DNA from: JBLHKS01 sp047620505
Lineage (GTDB): Bacteria; Verrucomicrobiota; Verrucomicrobiia; Verrucomicrobiales; DEV007
Direction: 5' to 3'
Assembly: GCA_047620505.1 (NCBI GenBank)
Contig: JBLHKS010000013.1
Location: forward strand, 4,012 to 68,011
Length of the DNA: 64,000 bases
In this document: in pieces, positions 1-8,863 of the stretch
How the letters are laid out: the number at the start of each line of letters is the position of its first letter
Position numbering within the stretch: the stretch's first letter is position 1
The notes under the pieces: generated by a model
What the model was told of the DNA's origin: nothing
The model's input: only the letters and a program-made list of their open reading frames with translations
The model's database searches: none
Position numbers and translations under genes: made by a program

Positions 1-260
1 GGACCGCGTCGACACGGTCTGTGTCCGGAAGTCCAAAAATCATCAAAATTGTCCGTAAAACCCCGAGTAAACTTCATCGGAAAGCTTGCTCTCCGCGCGA
101 TCCTGCCCGAGGTTTTGCCTTCACGACCAATCATGATTCGGGACTCTGGAGATCGCCCTCACTTTCACACCTGCGAACTGTTCTTTTCGCTGGTGGAATC
201 CCGCTGAAAATTACTTCACTCCGGGTGCGTTGCGCGCCTGCTAAGACCTGATTTTTTCAA
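1..260. other. Upstream region of gyrA, no gene recognised
   Basis: No open frame here resembles a known protein; a 76-codon frame at 21-251 has no recognisable features and was not called. The stretch just before the gyrA ATG is T-rich (ATTTTTTCAA) and has no Shine-Dalgarno sequence. It may be the gyrA promoter/leader or the very end of an upstream gene outside the window. Confidence 0.4.
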
Positions 261-2963
261 ATGCCTGACGACGACTCACTTCCGCCCGAAATTCTAGAAG
301 AGGAAGATCCCGGTTCGCAGAATATCGCGCCGATCAATGTCGCGGAGGAGATGAAAAACTCCTTCCTCGACTACTCGATGTCGGTGATTATTTCGCGGGC
401 GCTTCCGGATGTTCGAGACGGGCTCAAGCCGTCCCAACGACGGCTGCTTTACGCGATGTTCAGCGATTTGAACCTGACGCCGAATCGTAAGCACCTCAAG
501 TGCGCCCGTATCGTCGGTGAAACGATGGGTAAATATCACCCGCACGGTGACCAGGCGATTTACCCGACTTTGACCAACATGGCTCAGGCGTGGTCGATGC
601 GCTCGCCGTTGGTCGATGGCCAGGGCAACTTCGGCTCTCCTGAAGGCGATGCTCCGGCTGCCATGCGTTATACCGAGGCCAAATTGACCCATCTCGGTGC
701 GGCGCTGATGACCGACATGGACAAGGATACGGTCGATTTCATCACCAACTACGATGAGACCAACTCCGAGCCCGTGGTGCTGCCAGCCGCTTTCCCTAAC
801 CTTTTGGTTAACGGCGGAACGGGCATCGCGGTCGGCATGGCGACGAACCTCGCTCCGCATAACCTCAGTGAAGTGATCGACGGAGTCTGCGCAACCATCG
901 ATGATCCGAAAATCACGACCGACGGCCTTCTCAACATCATCAAAGGGCCGGACTTTCCTACGGGTTGTACCGTACTTGGCTCGCGCGGCATTCGGAGTTA
1001 CTTCGAGACGGGTCGCGGGTCGCTGAAAATTCGCGGCCGCGCGGAGATCGTCGAAGAAGGCAAGAAGACCCAGATCATCATTACCGAAGTTCCGTTCTAC
1101 GTGAACCCGGGCCGTCTTCACGAGCGCCTTGGCGAACTCGTCCACACGAAGGTTCTGCCGGAAATCAGCGCGATCCGCGACGAGTCCACGGAAAATACCC
1201 GTCTCGTCATCGACCTCAAGCGGGACGCCTCTCCCCAGGTCGTACTGAACAATATTTACAGGCACACCTCGCTGGAGACCAGCTTCAGCGTCAACATGCT
1301 CGCGATTCACGATCGCCGTCCCAAATTGCTCAGCGTGCGTGACGCGATCGACTGCTACATCGAGCATCGCCGTGAAGTCATTCTGCGCAGGACGCGTTTC
1401 CTTCTTAAGAAGGCGCAAGACCGAGCGGAGACTCTCGAAGCCTACCTCCTCGCGCTCGACAACCTCGACGAATTCATCAAGATGATTCGCGAGTCGCGCA
1501 ACCGCGACGAAGCCCGCGACAAGATCAAGGCGCGCGATTTCGACCCAGCAGCTGCTCAGGCGCTCGGGATCCTGATTCATGATCAGGACAGCATGAAAAT
1601 CCGCGCAGGTCGCTACGTTTTCACCGACCGCCAGGTGAACGCGATTCTCGATCTCCGGCTTTATCAGCTGACCGGAATGGAGATCGATAAGACGAAAAAG
1701 TCTTACGATGAAGTGTTGGCCGAGATCAGAGACCTTCTCGATATCCTCGCCCGCGAAGACCGCGTTTTGACGATCATCAAAGAAGAGCTTCTGGAAATTA
1801 AAGAGAAGTACGCCACTCCGCGCCGCACCGATTTCGCTGCGGACGAAGGCGATATGAATCTCGAAGATCTGATCGCTAACGAAGGCGCGATGATCACGAT
1901 TTCGCATCGTGGCTACATCAAGCGAACGCCTACGGAGGAGTTCCGTGTCCAGAATCGAGGCGGCAAAGGCCTCAAGGGCATGGAAACCCGCGATGCCGCG
2001 ACCGAAGCGGAGGAAGATGATTTCGTCCAGTTTCTCTTCGCCGCCAGCACGCACGACTACCTCATGTTCTTCACGAACACCGGTCGCGTTTTTGTCGACC
2101 GCGTGTTTACGATTCCGGAGGGTTCCCGAACGGCGAAAGGGCGTTCGATTAAGAATATTCTCAACCTTCGCGCAGAGGAAAAAATCGCGGCCACGTTGCG
2201 GATCATCGGCGATCCGGATGGCGACAAGGACAAGACCTTCAACCGGGCTTTCCACGTCGTGTTCGCGACCCGAACCGGGATCGTGAAGAAGACGAATTTG
2301 AATGATTTCCGCAACACCCGGAAGGACGGAATCATCGCGGTTAACATCGACGAAGGAAATGAACTGATCGACGTTAGGCTCACTGAAGGCGAGAACGAAA
2401 TCATCTTGGTTACGAACAACGGCATGAGCCTGCGCTGTCACGAAACCGCGTTCCGCGATCAGGGGCGCGCGACTCGCGGCGTTACCGGAATTCGACCGGT
2501 ACCCGGCGATTTCGTCGTCAGCCTGACCAAAGTCGACGACGAATGTAAGTTGCTTGTCGTCAGCGAAAACGGGATCGGCAAACGGACCCCGTTTGAAGAC
2601 TATCGAACCCAGAATCGCGGCGGCAAAGGCATCATCACGATGAAGTGCACCGACAAAACCGGCAAGGTCATCGGAGCACTCGCCGTCATGGAAGAGGACG
2701 AAATTATGATCATGACGAGCACCGGCCAGAGCGTCCGTCTGCGCGTCGCTGATGTTCGTCAAACCGGACGGAACACTCAAGGCGTCAAGCTGATGACTCT
2801 GAAGAAAGGCGAGACAATTCAGGACGTCGCGCGCGTGATTCCGGAAGAGGATGTGGATGAGGACGAAATTTCCGATGCTGAAGAAGCTGGCGGAGAGGAA
2901 AATGTCGAGCCAGCAGCTGCTGCTGATGCGCAAGCCGAAGAGGCACAAGCTGAAGAGGAGTAA
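261..2963 (+). CDS. gyrA: DNA gyrase subunit A
   Basis: This 900-residue protein is the breakage-reunion subunit of DNA gyrase, which with GyrB introduces negative supercoils using ATP. The N-terminal winged-helix/tower region runs from about residue 22 to 520, with the active-site tyrosine at Y137 in the motif AAMRYTEAKL. The C-terminal DNA-wrapping beta-pinwheel follows, with a GyrA box written QNRGGKG, and the same string recurs later in another blade. A Glu/Ala-rich acidic tail closes the protein. Length is close to E. coli GyrA (875). The residues matching E. coli quinolone positions S83 and D87 are Q98 and P102 (HGDQAIYP). Two copies of the dispersed palindrome lie inside the gene (1547 and 2912). 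The GyrA box favours GyrA over ParC. gyrB is not in the window. Confidence 0.95.
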   Translation: MPDDDSLPPEILEEEDPGSQNIAPINVAEEMKNSFLDYSMSVIISRALPDVRDGLKPSQRRLLYAMFSDLNLTPNRKHLKCARIVGETMGKYHPHGDQAIYPTLTNMAQAWSMRSPLVDGQGNFGSPEGDAPAAMRYTEAKLTHLGAALMTDMDKDTVDFITNYDETNSEPVVLPAAFPNLLVNGGTGIAVGMATNLAPHNLSEVIDGVCATIDDPKITTDGLLNIIKGPDFPTGCTVLGSRGIRSYFETGRGSLKIRGRAEIVEEGKKTQIIITEVPFYVNPGRLHERLGELVHTKVLPEISAIRDESTENTRLVIDLKRDASPQVVLNNIYRHTSLETSFSVNMLAIHDRRPKLLSVRDAIDCYIEHRREVILRRTRFLLKKAQDRAETLEAYLLALDNLDEFIKMIRESRNRDEARDKIKARDFDPAAAQALGILIHDQDSMKIRAGRYVFTDRQVNAILDLRLYQLTGMEIDKTKKSYDEVLAEIRDLLDILAREDRVLTIIKEELLEIKEKYATPRRTDFAADEGDMNLEDLIANEGAMITISHRGYIKRTPTEEFRVQNRGGKGLKGMETRDAATEAEEDDFVQFLFAASTHDYLMFFTNTGRVFVDRVFTIPEGSRTAKGRSIKNILNLRAEEKIAATLRIIGDPDGDKDKTFNRAFHVVFATRTGIVKKTNLNDFRNTRKDGIIAVNIDEGNELIDVRLTEGENEIILVTNNGMSLRCHETAFRDQGRATRGVTGIRPVPGDFVVSLTKVDDECKLLVVSENGIGKRTPFEDYRTQNRGGKGIITMKCTDKTGKVIGALAVMEEDEIMIMTSTGQSVRLRVADVRQTGRNTQGVKLMTLKKGETIQDVARVIPEEDVDEDEISDAEEAGGEENVEPAAAADAQAEEAQAEEE

Positions 2964-2991
2964 AAAGACAGTCGCATCGTGAATTTCGAGT

Positions 2992-3020
2992 GCGGTGGGG
3001 AGCCTCCAGCGAGGCACCGC
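2992..3020 (+). terminator. Stem-loop downstream of gyrA
   Basis: GCCTC-CAGC-GAGGC forms a 5-bp stem, extended by GCGGT/ACCGC on either side of a small bulge. It lies 29 bases after the gyrA stop. There is no U-run behind it, so it could be a rho-independent terminator of the weak kind or simply an mRNA 3' stabiliser. Confidence 0.4.
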
Positions 3021-3306
3021 TTTCGAGTGCGCGGTCGTCGAGCGCCTGATCCGGGCGCGCCGTAGGCCGATTGTCGAAAGCCGCTCGAAAGCAGCCTTTC
3101 GCAAAGCCCCGACCACACTTCAAATCTCAATTCACAGATTCCGGCGGTCGAGCCGTGGCGAGAATTCCCTCCACAATAAGCAAGAGCAAGAGCGCCAAAG
3201 CGATCCACGGCCATTCCGAATCCGCTGAGGCTTCGGACTAGATTTGAGAGAGTTCGACACGACGGCCCACTTGACGAACTTGCTGTTGAGCGACCTACTC
3301 TCGGAA

Positions 3307-5502
3307 ATGAAATGCCTCATTCTGACTATCCTCGTAGCCTGCGTCGTCACGCCGGCGTTTTGTGCTGACTCGCCGCCGAATATCGTCTTCTTTTTTACCG
3401 ACGATCAGACAACGAGCACCCTCGGTTGTTACGGAAACCCGATCGTTCAAACGCCTAACATTGATCGACTAGCAGAGCAGGGAACGCGGTTCGAGAATGC
3501 ATTTGTTAGTCATTCGATCTGTTGGGTCAGCCGCACCACGATCCTCACCGGCTTGATCGGACGCACTTACGGATCGCCGAGCAATCCGGATCAAGCGCGG
3601 CCCGAGGCGGTCGAGACTCTGTATTCCGATATCCTTCGAGAAAACGGTTACCGAACTGGGTTCTACGGAAAGTGGCACGCGAAGATGCCGAAGGGCTACC
3701 AGCAGAAGGATCACTTCGATGAATTCGAAGCGATCGGCCGAAATCCGTTTTACAAAAAGCAGCCGGACGGAAGCCTGAGACACGAGACCGAATTGATCGT
3801 CGATCGTGGGATCGAGTTCGTGAAAAATCAGCCGAAGGACAAGCCTTTCGCGCTGAACATGTGGTTCAACGCCTGCCACGCAGAGGATGGCGATCGGCGG
3901 CCTGGGATTGGGCATTTCGCGTGGCCGCGTGCGGTCGATGGGATGTACGAGGACGCGGAAATCCTTCCACATCGGTTGAACGACCCAGCTATTTTTGACG
4001 CTCAGCCGGATTTCCTGAAAACGACGATCAATCGCGAGCGCTTTTTCTGGAGATGGAACACGCGGGAGAAATACGAAACGAACATGCGCGCCTACTACCG
4101 AATGGTAAGCGGGATCGACGGCGCGATCGGGCGGTTCCTGGCGGCGCTCGAAGAAGCCGGCCTCGCCGAAAACACGATTATCGTTTACTCGGCGGACAAC
4201 GGTTATCATATGGGGAATCGCGGTTTTGCCGGAAAGTGGTCGCACTACGAGGAGTCGCTTCGCGTGCCGTTGATCGTGTCTGATCCTCGCGTCCCTGAGG
4301 ACCAGCGCGGACAGGTTTCAGACGCGATTGCGCTCAATTTGGATCTACCCGCTTCCTTCCTCGATTGGGCAGGCGCTGAAGTTCCGGAGCGATATCAGGG
4401 ACGCAGTCTGAAGCAGGTTGTGGACGCTGGCAAACCGGCGGACTGGCGAACAGAAACGTTTCACGAACACTTTGCCGTCAGGAATCGAATCCCGGCATTT
4501 GAAGGGGTGCGAAACGAGGACTTCAAGTACGTGCGCTATTTCGATCATGGGAATCACGAGTTTCTTCACGACCTGAAAAACGATCCTGACGAACTCACAA
4601 ATCTCGCCGACAACCCGGAGTTCGCTGGAGTCCTCAAAGACATGCGTCAGCGCACGACCACTCGCGTTGCCGAGGTCGGCGGACCGCTGGAGCCGCTCAA
4701 GGGAAATTTCACCTCGTCCACCGCTCCTCATCCGAAAGCGTCCGCTGCCATCACAGTTAGGCCGGGAGACGATGGGTTCGTGAATCTGTTCAACGGCAAA
4801 AACCTGAACGGTTGGACCGGCGATCTGCAGCACTGGTCGGTCAAAGATGGGGCGATCACCGGCGTGACGGACGGTTCGCTCAAGATGAATCGTTTCCTGA
4901 CCTGGAAAGGGTCCACGATCCGCAATTTCGAACTGCGAGTGAAGGTAAAAGTCAGCCCCGGCGGCAACAGCGGCATTCAATATCGTGGAACGTCGCGGCC
5001 GGATCTCGGGCTTGATATCGTGACCGGTTACCAATGCGATGTCGTCGCCAACACCTCGAAATACAACGGCATGCTCTATGAAGAACGAGGACGTCGGATC
5101 CTCTCGCACACCGGCGAAAAAGTGATCATCGACGCTGAAGGCCAGCCTTGGGTCGTCCAGCAGCTGCCGGTCAAGGAATTCGCCCCCGGCGAGTGGCACG
5201 ACTTCCGAGTTCTCGTAAGCGGAAACCATCACCAGCACTGGATCGACGGCCACCAAACTGCTGACCTGATCGACTTCGATGAGGCCGGTCGAGCCCTCGA
5301 AGGCGTCCTCGCAGTTCAAGTTCATGTCGGGCCTGCGATGGAGATTCAATACAAGGATTTCAAGATTAAACACCTGCCGGATGATGCTCCTTTGCAAAAA
5401 GCCGAAGACCATCCGATTCCGGCTGGTGCCCACGGAGTTCGCCCCCAAGGCAAGCTACCCAAAGATTGGAAGGCCCCGATTTATGGAGAGACTCGCAATT
5501 GA
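3307..5502 (+). CDS. Secreted sulfatase fused to a DUF1080 domain
   Basis: The protein (731 residues from the chosen ATG) starts with a Sec signal peptide (MKCLILTILVACVV...FCA). A type-I sulfatase domain follows to about residue 470: metal-binding DD near residues 32-33, GKWH and SADNGYHMG. A C-terminal DUF1080 (3-keto-disaccharide hydrolase-like, LamG fold) domain begins at FVNLFNGKNLNGW. The ATG at 3307 is preferred over 3244 because the signal peptide then sits at the N-terminus. The formylglycine-generating site reads CWVSR (C72), not C-x-P-S-R; the Cys and Arg are kept but the Pro is Val. The likely role is hydrolysis of sulfated polysaccharide at the cell surface, with the DUF1080 part binding or cleaving the sugar. 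The substrate cannot be told. Confidence 0.85.
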   Translation: MKCLILTILVACVVTPAFCADSPPNIVFFFTDDQTTSTLGCYGNPIVQTPNIDRLAEQGTRFENAFVSHSICWVSRTTILTGLIGRTYGSPSNPDQARPEAVETLYSDILRENGYRTGFYGKWHAKMPKGYQQKDHFDEFEAIGRNPFYKKQPDGSLRHETELIVDRGIEFVKNQPKDKPFALNMWFNACHAEDGDRRPGIGHFAWPRAVDGMYEDAEILPHRLNDPAIFDAQPDFLKTTINRERFFWRWNTREKYETNMRAYYRMVSGIDGAIGRFLAALEEAGLAENTIIVYSADNGYHMGNRGFAGKWSHYEESLRVPLIVSDPRVPEDQRGQVSDAIALNLDLPASFLDWAGAEVPERYQGRSLKQVVDAGKPADWRTETFHEHFAVRNRIPAFEGVRNEDFKYVRYFDHGNHEFLHDLKNDPDELTNLADNPEFAGVLKDMRQRTTTRVAEVGGPLEPLKGNFTSSTAPHPKASAAITVRPGDDGFVNLFNGKNLNGWTGDLQHWSVKDGAITGVTDGSLKMNRFLTWKGSTIRNFELRVKVKVSPGGNSGIQYRGTSRPDLGLDIVTGYQCDVVANTSKYNGMLYEERGRRILSHTGEKVIIDAEGQPWVVQQLPVKEFAPGEWHDFRVLVSGNHHQHWIDGHQTADLIDFDEAGRALEGVLAVQVHVGPAMEIQYKDFKIKHLPDDAPLQKAEDHPIPAGAHGVRPQGKLPKDWKAPIYGETRN

Positions 5503-5516
5503 TCGAAATCGGGCGC

Positions 5517-5970
5517 GATCTCCTATTCGTCGACGAATTTCCGGAAACGCGGCAGCACGCTCTATGAAGGAGCCTTCCGCCGCGCCAAACTCGCGCTTGA
5601 ATTGGGTCCCGAGGGCAAAACTCGCACCGCCGGAGCGCTCTGGCCTGCAAGGCGAGTCCGATTCGACCTTTTAGCGCGTTCCGCATTACGCCGAGACGTT
5701 AGATCAGTTGATTGAAGACCTGCGAATCGACCTCGAGATTGACGATCTACCTTTTTTGGTCAGCGCGATTACGGAACTCAGAGGAGACGTCGAACAGCGC
5801 AAAGCGATCAGCGAAATCCTCGTAGATCTACCGAACGGGTTGATCACACTGGCGCAGCCGACGCTCGGGATCTGACCGGCCACATCGGCGATTTCGTGCA
5901 TCTCGACACGCCAACGTAGAATGAAATCGGTCGTCGGTTCGCGCGGCGTTATCTGCAGCTGCCGAACGTG
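5517..5970 (+). pseudogene. Decayed sialate O-acetylesterase (SASA)-family gene
   Basis: Pieces of one carbohydrate-esterase reading frame are spread over different frames. RGSTLYEGAFRRAKLALELG and GPEGKTRTAGALW come first, then LDQLIEDLRIDLEIDDLPFL and ITLAQPTLGI ending in a stop. After a frameshift GHIGDFVHLDTPT follows and stops at TAG where the family has Gln, and then NEIGRRFARRYLQL. The order and the DxxHxD-like catalytic region (HLDTP) match the C-terminal half of SASA esterases. The N-terminal GDS/GQSN part is missing. It directly follows the sulfatase gene, so it was probably once part of the same sugar-degradation locus. Confidence 0.7.
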
Positions 5971-6188
5971 CGGGCGGGGCGGAACGGTTCGGAGGGTGAG
6001 CAGTAGTTGCGGGATGAACCACCATCCGGCACAATCAATTGCCATTTGCGCGGTGGGAGGCGGGCACATTCTTCGATTTTCGGCAGACAAGGTCCAGCAT
6101 CTACTGATTGAGGCCAGCCAATTCTTGAGAATGAGATATTTCGGTGGTTAGATGTTTAAAATCGACTGTTATTTGACCTGCGTCGCAT

Positions 6189-7316
6189 ATGGATTATCGG
6201 GAATCTCATCTAGACGGGAAACTGAGACGATGGTTTCAGAATGACTTTTCCCATGCACACCTCCGGAGCGTTTCCTTCGAAGGGATCTTCTCCCTTAGAG
6301 GCGTCGGGCCGTGTGAGATTCCTCTCGATTTCCCGATAGTTGCCATAGCTGGCCGCAATGGAACGGGAAAGTCGACGATCCTTGCTTCGGTTTGTTGTGG
6401 GTTTCACAGCGAAGAGATTGTCAATCCCGTTACCAACCGCCGTCCGGCATATTATACATTTTCGGATTTTTTTGTGCAGTCTAATGATGAAATTGGCCCA
6501 GCTGGAATCTACATCCGGTACGGCATTCAGCATGACAAATGGCGAATCACTAAACACAATTCGGAGAGAAAAAGTCTGGGATATCAAGTTCGGAAGAGGT
6601 TGTGGAAGCGGCGGTGGAACAATTACGACACAAGAGTCAGCCGCGATGTGGTTTTTTTGGGTATAGAGCGTGTTGTGCCCCATAGCGAACGAAGTCAGTC
6701 GAAGTCCTATCGGACGAAATTCACTTTGACTGAGGAAAAAGGTTGGGAGCCCGAAGTATGCAAACACGTAAGTAATGTTCTCGGGCTGAAGTACGATTCC
6801 CTGGAATATCGGGAACATTCGAAATATCGACTGCCATTCGTGAAGCGGGGCAGTTTGAAATATTCGGGATTCAACATGGGGGCTGGCGAAAGCGCGGTAA
6901 TTGAGATACTCTCCGCAATCTATGCGATCGATGCAGGTGGATTAGTTGTCGTAGACGAGATCGAGCTCGGACTTCACGTTGAGGCTCAGCATCGGTTAAT
7001 CGACGAGCTAAAACAAATCTGCAAAAATCGAAAGACGCAGGTAGTATGCACAACGCATTCTCCCGCGATTCTTGAACGACTCCCGATGGATGCGCGTATA
7101 TTGATTGAAAAGAGTGGATCGAAGACGCTCGTCAAGCAGGGGCCGTCGACAACATTTACTTCGGCCAAGTTGGCCGGAACTTCGAAACCGGAACTCACAG
7201 TGTTTGTGGAAGACTCGGTTGCAAAGCGAGTCTTGAACTCAGCACTGCCTCTATCAATTCGCCAACGGCTTCGTGTGGAAGACCTTGGGTCATCATCTCT
7301 ACTGGTGCGGGCTTAG
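6189..7316 (+). CDS. OLD-like AAA/ABC ATPase, N-terminal part of a frameshifted gene
   Basis: 375 residues. An ABC/SMC-type ATPase domain is clear: Walker A GRNGTGKS at 55-62, a signature-like SGFNMGAGES near 231, Walker B LVVVDEIELGLH near 250-262, and a switch His in TTHSPAIL. At about residue 335 the OLD-family TOPRIM domain begins (LTVFVEDS, the first acidic residue), but the frame ends after GSSSLLVRA. The rest of the TOPRIM domain continues in another frame from 7300. OLD/GajA-like nucleases cut DNA and act in phage defence; this gene has no visible partner such as a GajB helicase. Base composition is more AT-rich than that of its neighbours and the dispersed palindrome is absent, both suggesting transfer. 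The function of the split product is doubtful. Confidence 0.75.
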   Translation: MDYRESHLDGKLRRWFQNDFSHAHLRSVSFEGIFSLRGVGPCEIPLDFPIVAIAGRNGTGKSTILASVCCGFHSEEIVNPVTNRRPAYYTFSDFFVQSNDEIGPAGIYIRYGIQHDKWRITKHNSERKSLGYQVRKRLWKRRWNNYDTRVSRDVVFLGIERVVPHSERSQSKSYRTKFTLTEEKGWEPEVCKHVSNVLGLKYDSLEYREHSKYRLPFVKRGSLKYSGFNMGAGESAVIEILSAIYAIDAGGLVVVDEIELGLHVEAQHRLIDELKQICKNRKTQVVCTTHSPAILERLPMDARILIEKSGSKTLVKQGPSTTFTSAKLAGTSKPELTVFVEDSVAKRVLNSALPLSIRQRLRVEDLGSSSLLVRA

Positions 7317-7746
7317 TAGTAACTTTGTGAGGGAGAACAAAGACAAGGTGGTCGTCGTATTCGACGGAGATCAGCGAAAGCTGTTGACTAAGCATCGAAA
7401 AAAGTTCCTGAACTTGATTGAAACTAATGTCGATGGAGCTGCAGATTGGTTCGATCAGCATGTCAGTTTTCTTCCGGGCGATACTTGGCCAGAAAGATGG
7501 CTAATTTTAACGGCCAGCTCGGATTCGCCTGAAATTGCATCGAAATTCGGTGCCAACAATCGTCAGGCCAAAGATGCTTTGGACTTTGCCCTGCAACAAG
7601 ACAAACACAGTGAGATCTGGGGTCTTGCACAAAAGCTAGCAGCCGGGGTAGACGAAACAGTTGATAGGCTGTGCTTAGTTTGTCAAGATCTGGCGGAACA
7701 GGAGTTCACAGACGTTTTGAAATTTCTGGAGAGCAAACTCAAATAG
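7273..7746 (+). CDS. OLD-like TOPRIM segment, C-terminal part of the frameshifted gene
   Basis: This frame carries the remainder of the TOPRIM nuclease domain: GLSSNFVRENKDKVVVVFDGDQRK, which includes the DxD-type metal site (FDGDQ), followed by a helical tail. It joins naturally to the upstream frame around 7300-7316, where frame 0 reads GSSSLLVRA-stop and this frame resumes with GLSSNF. The GTG at 7273 is only the first possible start and is unlikely to be used. I read both parts as one OLD-family gene of about 515 residues with a single frameshift. A real mutation, an assembly error and programmed slippage all remain possible; no classic slippery heptamer is visible. Confidence 0.6.
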   Translation: MWKTLGHHLYWCGLSSNFVRENKDKVVVVFDGDQRKLLTKHRKKFLNLIETNVDGAADWFDQHVSFLPGDTWPERWLILTASSDSPEIASKFGANNRQAKDALDFALQQDKHSEIWGLAQKLAAGVDETVDRLCLVCQDLAEQEFTDVLKFLESKLK

Positions 7747-7758
7747 GGGCTGAGCCTC

Positions 7759-8061
7759 GTGAAGTTATTACTCCCAAATCTTTGTACCATTGTTGGCATG
7801 TATGCCGGATCTGCATTCGCCGACGAAACAGTCAACGTCCTTGCCATTGGCAACAGATTCGCGAGACTGAATTCAAATATCTACCAGCAATCGTGGAGGC
7901 ATCCGGAAACGAAGAACGTCGGCCGCGCGAATTTGGGCGGTTGCACTTTGGAGCGACACTGGAATCATATAGTGAAGTTCGAGGGCCGATCCGATTGGGA
8001 GTCGGGATCAATGTCCGCATCCGGGCTGATGCCGATGAAAAATCCCAAGACGCTCTTGTGA
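7759..8061 (+). pseudogene. Decayed DUF4886-family gene (N-terminal part)
   Basis: The start encodes a signal-peptide-like leader and VNVLAIGNRFAR, which corresponds to the family opening (VxxLxIGNSFS). The next block, EFKYLPAIVEASGNE, lies in a second frame. RANLGGCTLERHWNHIVKFE then returns to the first frame. Two compensating frameshifts near 7870 and 7910 therefore break one SGNH-like DUF4886 frame, and nothing resembling the C-terminal half follows. It belongs to the same run of dead genes as the SASA fragment. Confidence 0.65.
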
Positions 8062-8151
8062 AAACATCACTCTGATCTGGCTGCGTAAGGGCGAATTCCC
8101 TCAGCAGTTGCCGAACATGCGAGCGTGGCGAAACTCGCACTGAAAATCGCC

Positions 8152-8680
8152 TCACAACGCCTTCGCCCAACCATCACCCCGACCATCTTGAACCACCTGC
8201 GTGATCCCGTTTTCACGGTTGAACGACGCCCCAACAAGGCCGGTGGAAGTCGACGGTCGGCCAACGTGATGTTTGATCCGGCGTTCTTTCAGCACCTCAA
8301 AAACCTCCGGATCGTAGTGCGATTCGTAGTGCGATTCGAAGTGTGAATCGCTTCAGAATTCGGCACCACAAATCGCGGGAAATTCATCGCTTGCGGGGGC
8401 TCAAGTTCCCACTCGACCACGCACGTGCCGAACTGATATGGACCATGAACGAACCAGTAGCCGGGTGCGCCCCAAAAATCGCGGCAGGTCGGCCGTTGCG
8501 ATAGAGCGCGCAACTCATCGAAATGCCGGGAGCCGTCGCGCCCTTCTCATGGACATGATCGTGGGACAGATGATCCGATGAGGACTGCGCTTGAAGGTTA
8601 GCGCCAATCGTAAGCGGGCAGGCCGCGCCGGTAGCCGCGCCCAGGCACCGAACGAATTGGTGTCGATTCCAAATCTGCAT
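8152..8680 (-). pseudogene. Decayed Tat-signal protein of unknown family
   Basis: On the minus strand a Tat-like N-terminus is legible (NRHQFVRCLGAATG ending in ANLQAQSSS). Coherent protein text then follows in shifting frames: RDFWGAPGYWFVHGPYQFG, VVEWELEPPQAMNFPRF, and at the end HYDPEVFEVLKERRIKHHVG and GASFNRENGITQVVQDGRGD before a TGA at 8152. At least two frame changes separate these blocks. I do not recognise the family. Confidence 0.45.
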
Positions 8681-8863
8681 TGATCACGATCCACCGTGTT
8701 CTCGCCGACGCTAAAAACCGGCGTGTCGCTGGCCGAATCACTCTTCGAGTTCGTGGTCCGAACGAGTTCCCCCAACAGCTGCCGGAAGGCGTCACGCTGA
8801 GTCGCGACATGAAAATCTGGCGTGTCGCTCTCAAAGAATGGCTGAAGCAGAATCAGATTCGCT
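8681..8863. other. Gap with possible gene remnant
   Basis: The minus strand holds a short readable stretch (TPDFHVATQRDAFRQLLGEL) with no start or recognisable domain. It may be the tail of a further decayed gene. No promoter or terminator is obvious. Confidence 0.25.

Noticed and set aside
21..251. 76-codon open frame at the left edge
   Set aside because: No recognisable features, no ribosome-binding site, and it lies in the gyrA leader.
294..3116. 940-codon open frame antisense to gyrA
   Set aside because: Its residues carry no domain, it mirrors the real gyrA codons, and gyrA is certain.
7273..7320. Programmed -1/+1 frameshift in the OLD-like gene
   Set aside because: No slippery heptamer or strong downstream hairpin is visible; treated as a mutation or error until checked.
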